NCBI GenBank assembly: GCA_023393115.1
Contig: JAEWMS010000043.1
Coordinates: 1 to 36,409 of the forward strand
Length of the DNA stretch: 36,409 nucleotides
Direction: 5' to 3'
Source of the DNA: Bacillota bacterium
Lineage (GTDB): Bacteria > Bacillota > Clostridia > Acetivibrionales > DSM-1351
The notes beneath the pieces are model-generated. The model did no database searches. It was not told the origin of the DNA and saw only the letters and a list, made by a program, of their open reading frames with translations. A program made the position numbers and the translations under genes. Positions 33,701 to 36,409 of this stretch are shown piece by piece; the first letter of the stretch is position 1; every line of letters begins with the position of its first letter.

Positions 33701-34780
33701 GTTACTGAACTGTATTACGATAATAGCAATAATGAAAAAACAAGAACTGTAACTATTGCTGGTTATAGCATTAGTGACAATGTAGTAAAAATCTCAACTA
33801 AAACTGAGTTAGCATTGGCAAAGAACTATTACTTAACACCAGCTACCGCTGCTCAAGACCTTGCAGGCAATAAGTCAGATATTAAGGATATCAGATGGGA
33901 TTTTGCAGGAACAGATGTTGAAACTTACAATCTCATTGTAAAGGGCGTTGGAACAACAAACGCTAAGACAATATACGTAAAAACATCTGAAAAGATACCA
34001 TTAACCGGAGCCATTAAGGTAGTTGAAGAGGGTGATCCTGATATTAATATTCTCCCTATCTCCTATACGTTGAATAACGACAGAAACGAAGCAACAATTA
34101 CATTACCGATACCAACTGTTTCAGGAAAGAATTATCTCGTAACTGTAACTTATGGTCCTGATGATTCAGAAGATTTCGGATTCGAAGGAAATACACCTGA
34201 CATCGGAATGGAACTTGAGAGAACACGAACAGGTGGTGTTACATTAGATCTTTCTGATTATGATCCTACAGAGTTTGAGGCTGCACTTCTAACTACATCT
34301 GGAGCTATAGAAATTCCGGGTGCAAGAACAGCTGATGGTTTCACATTCGCTGCTGCACCTGCTACTGAATACTATGTAGTATTAAGTAGAGCAGATGATA
34401 AAGATACAGTTGTATATGCTGCTAAGGTAACTGTAACAATACCAGATGATGTAGCAGAACTCTTTATGACTAGAGCTACAGCTAATGTTACTGCTGCTGG
34501 TTTAGCAAGTGATGTGGTTGATAATACTACAACAGGAGTAATAACAATAGCATTACCTTTAACTACTGTTAATGGCACATACGGTACAATTGAATGGACA
34601 TCAAAGAAGGGTTCAATCGATGGTAGTGTTTATACAGCTCCTGAAAGACCAACTACTGTTGGTGCTAAAGTAGTTGACACTCTTGTTGCTACATTTACTA
34701 TTGGATCTGAGACTGAAACTAAGGCATTCTTAGTAACTGTTCCAGATACTGGTGCAGTAACAGTTGAACTTGACGATTAA
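30752..34780 (+). CDS. S-layer-like secreted protein 2 (degenerate SLH region, Ig-like repeats, extra C-terminal Big-type domain)
   Basis: 1342 residues from ATG 30752, 10 nt after AGGAGG. The signal peptide ends in TSMTAAFA. The N-terminal region (NGDKAAVLKELKLYAGTDV, VAYSVQEGIIAGS, ARFATFMLQGMGYKL, TRDAAVGFMYGIL) parallels protein 1. The Ig-like repeats align one by one with protein 1 (for example VNFTGIAADNSAPTI against LNFTGIAADTTAPTI, both followed by VEFSDKMDFA or IEFSDKMDFA). About 95 extra residues at the end (from about 1245) read ATANVTAAGLASDVVD...YGTIEWTSKKGSIDG and resemble an atypical bacterial Ig domain (aBig). It is probably a duplicate that has specialised, with a strong promoter and terminator. 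Confidence 0.88.
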   Translation: MRNLRKLTAVLLAVALVLTSMTAAFAATESTTTVVNGDKAAVLKELKLYAGTDVNDPAKGLEAALKVQDSLIWLATEFGYKAEAEKLTDEDAAKILEKFEDAKDVSDYAKKVVAYSVQEGIIAGSKTNDGKFYIRPTASVTAARFATFMLQGMGYKLTGSYTEAVAQLKEVEGSKIDDVAGDLTRDAAVGFMYGILTAKTASGKTVAENLLAADSSLQATLSKYSLLPVNGSIAVDSVKAVANNKVAVTLKEEANATAADFAIVKKNTTEAVAVKNVVKESAKLLVLETDALTGGTGYTLTANGTSVNFTGIAADNSAPTIVKLTAPDTNTFEIEFSDKMDFATATDVANYTWDKSLKTVKAELNGDRNKVKITTDVAKRNVYYTVTIANVKNSDGKAIAKTSRNIQAIEDKTAPKLDPIKVQNNRMFILNFQDQNGMNKAALETAANYSINDLAITSVTAYDTKGDNDGKYETVVVMTEAQTQGKEYTLTVENLTDNSVLANPLGKTTRKFRGAAVDKTSPTVTAGSSVTSENNNLVEIIFNDNNAMDVATLEDISNYTITYGNETLAVLSAKAGSTSYPDAYNNEKKTVTLTTEAQVDKKVYNLQIRGVADEFGNVIKSVAGKDPSFRFSGSAVDTQPPYIKKVEYVNSTEVKLTFDRKVDKATATDPTNYSFNKDIGSPVKASLEGGDKVVKLTTQSLAANTTYTITMNGIEDKFGNAMANVKVDLLTNTKEIDTTIPSISYIWAANDEEIHIFFDEKVTAWPNDITVKEIDGDKLVGTAIDMYYAGQFDDGKTLVYAVKKSTQKLKAIDYAISTTAGRFADGAGNKVTQYTATNPAIADRAVFTGNYFENERPAVTNVEQINVKKLKVTFSEPVALPASSGNFTFEKGNKDIADTHQTEWYVKRGAKFKSDEKITLDFSAWAKDFVGAKAIELNDETNTIFYTYMIDDVAPVIVDVKAVDNNTIEVVYDEDIDKAGTYKVTELYYDNSNNEKTRTVTIAGYSISDNVVKISTKTELALAKNYYLTPATAAQDLAGNKSDIKDIRWDFAGTDVETYNLIVKGVGTTNAKTIYVKTSEKIPLTGAIKVVEEGDPDINILPISYTLNNDRNEATITLPIPTVSGKNYLVTVTYGPDDSEDFGFEGNTPDIGMELERTRTGGVTLDLSDYDPTEFEAALLTTSGAIEIPGARTADGFTFAAAPATEYYVVLSRADDKDTVVYAAKVTVTIPDDVAELFMTRATANVTAAGLASDVVDNTTTGVITIALPLTTVNGTYGTIEWTSKKGSIDGSVYTAPERPTTVGAKVVDTLVATFTIGSETETKAFLVTVPDTGAVTVELDD

Positions 34781-34837
34781 TCAATAATTAGTCAATGAAA
34801 GGCTTTCGAGTCCAGAAGACTCAGAGTCGCTTATGAG

Positions 34838-34877
34838 ACACTCCACAAGTACGAAAGTACTTGTGGAGTGTTTTTTT
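34838..34877 (+). terminator. Intrinsic terminator of S-layer-like gene 2
   Basis: CACTCCACAAGTAC (34839-34852), GAAA loop, GTACTTGTGGAGTG (34857-34870), then seven T residues. The intron sequence begins one base after the T-run. Confidence 0.95.
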
Positions 34878-34878
34878 G

Positions 34879-35000
34879 GTGCGCCCGGCGGGCGCACGTT
34901 TCAACGGGTGTAAGCCCCGAATCCGCCCGGTAGTGGGAAGGATATAGCCAATGAGTAAATGGTAAACCTCACGTGCCTACAAATGTATAGCCAAGTGTGC
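34879..35000 (+). mobile_element. Group IIC intron 5' fragment (domain I)
   Basis: It starts GTGCGCCCGGCGGGCGCAC, the GUGYG-type 5' end of group II introns, here an 8-bp hairpin. It continues with the conserved GGGTGTAAGCCCCGAA and GGATATAGCC segments of domain I. Insertion right behind a terminator T-run is the hallmark of class C introns. The sequence stops being intron-like near 35000, where IS66 sequence takes over; the right limit is approximate. Confidence 0.8.
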
Positions 35001-35056
35001 GATAATCGTGAAAAGTTGGCACCAACTTTTTACACTTTTCACAAGGAGGGCACACT

Positions 35057-35410
35057 ATGGATACAAGATTGGCAACTATAAATATTCGAATTCATCAATG
35101 GGCAGCTGTTTTCAAGGCGAAAGCTGAGTCGGGATTGACAGTAGATGAATACTGTGACCAGAATGGTATTTCCCGGAATGCCTATTACTACTGGCTCCGA
35201 AGAGCCAGGACCGTAGCACTGGAAAATACCCATACAACATTTGCTGAGTTGAAAGCTCCGGAAACAGATGCTTATCCACAAGCACCAAAGGCCACCCATT
35301 CTTTTATACCTCAGATTACCATAGAGAAAAATGGTCTCGTTATTGGGGTCAATTCTAATACACCGAAAGAACTGCTTGCACTGGCATTAGAGGCTGTCTC
35401 CAATGTTTAA
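35057..35410 (+). CDS. tnpA: IS66 accessory protein TnpA
   Basis: 117 residues. An N-terminal helix-turn-helix region (INIRIHQWAAVFKAKAESGL, TVDEYCDQNGISRNAYYYWL) is followed by a linker and a short C-terminal part PQITIEKNGLVIGV, the IS66 OrfA layout. AAGGAGGG lies before the ATG. It overlaps tnpB by 8 nt. It probably binds DNA and assists TnpC, which is missing here. Confidence 0.85.
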   Translation: MDTRLATINIRIHQWAAVFKAKAESGLTVDEYCDQNGISRNAYYYWLRRARTVALENTHTTFAELKAPETDAYPQAPKATHSFIPQITIEKNGLVIGVNSNTPKELLALALEAVSNV

Positions 35411-35759
35411 CGATGCAACGGGCTTCAAGCGCATCTTCATCGCATGTGGATACACTGATTTACGTCGTGGCATTGATGGTCTGGCTGCGACTATTAAAAA
35501 TGACTTCCACATGGATCCCTATGAGCAGGGAAATATTTTCTTGTTCTGCGGCAGGCGTACCGATCGCATGAAGGCATTGGTTTATGAGGTGGATGGATTC
35601 GTCCTTGCGTATAAGCGCTTAGCCAACGGACGGTTCCAATGGCCCCGTAACGAGGTCGAGGTAAAAGCAATCACTACCCAGCAGTATCGGTGGTTGATGG
35701 ACGGCCTTGCCATTGAGCAGAAAAAGACAATCAAAAAGGTAACTCCCAGCCTGATTTAA
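35403..35759 (+). CDS. tnpB: IS66 accessory protein TnpB
   Basis: 118 residues, full length. Family motifs: IFIACGYTDLRRGIDGLAAT, GNIFLFCGRRTDRMKALVYE, GFVLAYKRLANGRFQWP and the end MDGLAIEQKKTIK. It starts inside tnpA at 35403 and would be co-translated. Its molecular job in IS66 transposition is not settled. Confidence 0.93.
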   Translation: MFNDATGFKRIFIACGYTDLRRGIDGLAATIKNDFHMDPYEQGNIFLFCGRRTDRMKALVYEVDGFVLAYKRLANGRFQWPRNEVEVKAITTQQYRWLMDGLAIEQKKTIKKVTPSLI

Positions 35760-35942
35760 TAGATCGTCCATGATGTATGTTTATACCTTAACAGCTTTAT
35801 ATTTGTTATCCGATTACATGTATATATTATCGCTGAAGTGCCTCTTAGTGTAAAATTACTGTAGGAAAAAATAGATAAGAGACCGCACCTTTTGATAAAA
35901 TGTTTTTGACTAGAAAACAGGAAAATCAACTGGAGGTCTCTT

Positions 35943-36282
35943 ATGAAATAATATTATACAGCTATTTGCTGAAGAAGGCATCAAAAAGTTACATGAAAAA
36001 GTTTTGTCCTTGATCAAGGATGGAGATGGACTATCCTCGATGGTTTCAGAGATTAAGAAGGAAACTGATGCATTAGGACGTGCTTTATGTATTGAAGTAA
36101 TTGAAGCTTTAGATGCAACGTTAGTAAAGGACTCAAGTCGTAAAAGAAATGGTATGTAGAACGCAGAAATGAAGAAAAATCCATAATAACAAAGCTTGGC
36201 GAGATTAAATACAATAGGACATATTTTTCTTCAAAGAACGGAAAAGTTTATCGCCATCTAGTGGATGAGATATTAGGCATAG
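35943..36282 (+). pseudogene. ISLre2-family transposase, N-terminal fragment with two frameshifts
   Basis: Past the start ATG-AAA-TAA, a one-base shift gives the family N-terminus (LFAEEGIKKLHEKVLSLIKD, EIKKETDALGRALCIEVIEA). A second shift near 36150 ends that frame (TAG 36157-36159), after which another frame continues VERRNEEKSIITKLGEIKYN and HLVDEILGI. The C-terminal two thirds are missing and the sequence passes into intron reverse-transcriptase code at about 36283. GGAGG precedes the ATG. Not functional. Confidence 0.85.
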
Positions 36283-36409
36283 AACTATTACGGAATAGCA
36301 AGTATGAAGAACCCTATTGAAAATATCAATGGATGGCTCTATCGTCGAATTCGAATGTGTATTTGGAAGCAATGGAAGAAACCTAAGACAAAGATGAGAA
36401 ACCTTCAGA
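36283..36409 (+). pseudogene. Group II intron reverse transcriptase, maturase-domain fragment (runs off the window)
   Basis: The frame reads NYYGIASMKNPIENINGWLY, then RRIRMCIWKQWKKPKTKMRN, the characteristic maturase (GIIM) region of intron-encoded proteins. The reverse transcriptase domain is missing, replaced by insertion-sequence remains. It has the same orientation as the intron 5' end at 34879, so both are probably pieces of one broken intron whose 3' end lies beyond the window. Confidence 0.85.

Larger units (their letters stand above)
35001..35760 (+). mobile_element. IS66-family element, 5' part only
   Basis: It carries the two accessory genes tnpA and tnpB in their usual overlapping order but not the large transposase gene tnpC, so it cannot move on its own. 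The leader holds nested inverted repeats: AAAAGTTGG/CCAACTTTT (35011-35030) and GTGAAAAGT/ACTTTTCAC (35008-35042). The exact ends are not certain. 35760-35942 is non-coding and shows no tnpC remnant. Confidence 0.75.

Noticed and set aside
35760..35942. Remnant of IS66 tnpC
   Set aside because: No frame here resembles the large transposase; the gene appears fully lost rather than decayed.
1..36409. Circular molecule, because both ends are in intron sequence
   Set aside because: The end pieces do not overlap, and a segment of the maturase code is missing between them; a multicopy intron explains it better.

Overview
The window looks like a chromosomal piece of a low-GC, spore-forming anaerobic Firmicute. 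A mesophilic clostridium of the Ruminiclostridium/cluster III type fits best. The grounds are AT-rich coding sequence with strong GGAGG ribosome binding sites and some TTG starts, a GlgC/GlgD pair, large secreted S-layer-type proteins, and an oxygen-independent pyrimidine-degradation gene set. The genus is inference.

Layout. (1) 1-126: 3' end of a group IIC intron (last codons of its reverse transcriptase, domains V and VI). (2) 194-1446: a small membrane protein on the minus strand and a Phd/RelE-type toxin-antitoxin pair. (3) 1558-14401: a reductive pyrimidine (uracil/thymine) catabolism cluster. It holds a PucR regulator, a class III aminotransferase, an iron alcohol dehydrogenase, an NitT/TauT-type ABC importer (ATPase, two permeases, lipoprotein receptor), dihydropyrimidinase, a PreA-type dihydropyrimidine dehydrogenase and an M20 carbamoyl-amide hydrolase. 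(4) 14570-20222: envelope genes (Lgt-like protein, MBOAT/SGNH acyltransferase pair, small membrane proteins), glutamate racemase and a conserved clostridial protein. (5) 20448-22843: glgC-glgD. (6) 23061-26144: a TSUP permease, a HicAB module and a GT39-type glycosyltransferase. (7) 26662-34780: two tandem paralogous S-layer-like proteins, each with a strong promoter and a leader. (8) 34879-36409: mobile-element wreckage. A group IIC intron 5' end sits directly behind the S-layer terminator, followed by an IS66 fragment, a frameshifted ISLre2 transposase and a C-terminal piece of a group II intron reverse transcriptase. Both window ends therefore lie in the same kind of repeat.

How the genes work together. 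PreA would reduce uracil or thymine, the dihydropyrimidinase would open the ring, the M20 enzyme would release NH3 and CO2 to give beta-alanine (or 3-aminoisobutyrate), the aminotransferase would give malonate semialdehyde, and the iron dehydrogenase could reduce it to 3-hydroxypropionate. The ABC importer probably brings in the substrate and PucR probably controls the cluster.

Three things stand out. The ABC receptor is circularly permuted: its normal N-terminal lobe segment is at the C-terminus. The PreA protein carries the iron-sulfur domain I normally found on PreT, but there is no FAD/NAD(P)H module. The aminotransferase leader has a palindrome, a promoter and then an intrinsic terminator about 20 nt after the predicted start of transcription, which suggests attenuation or a small RNA.
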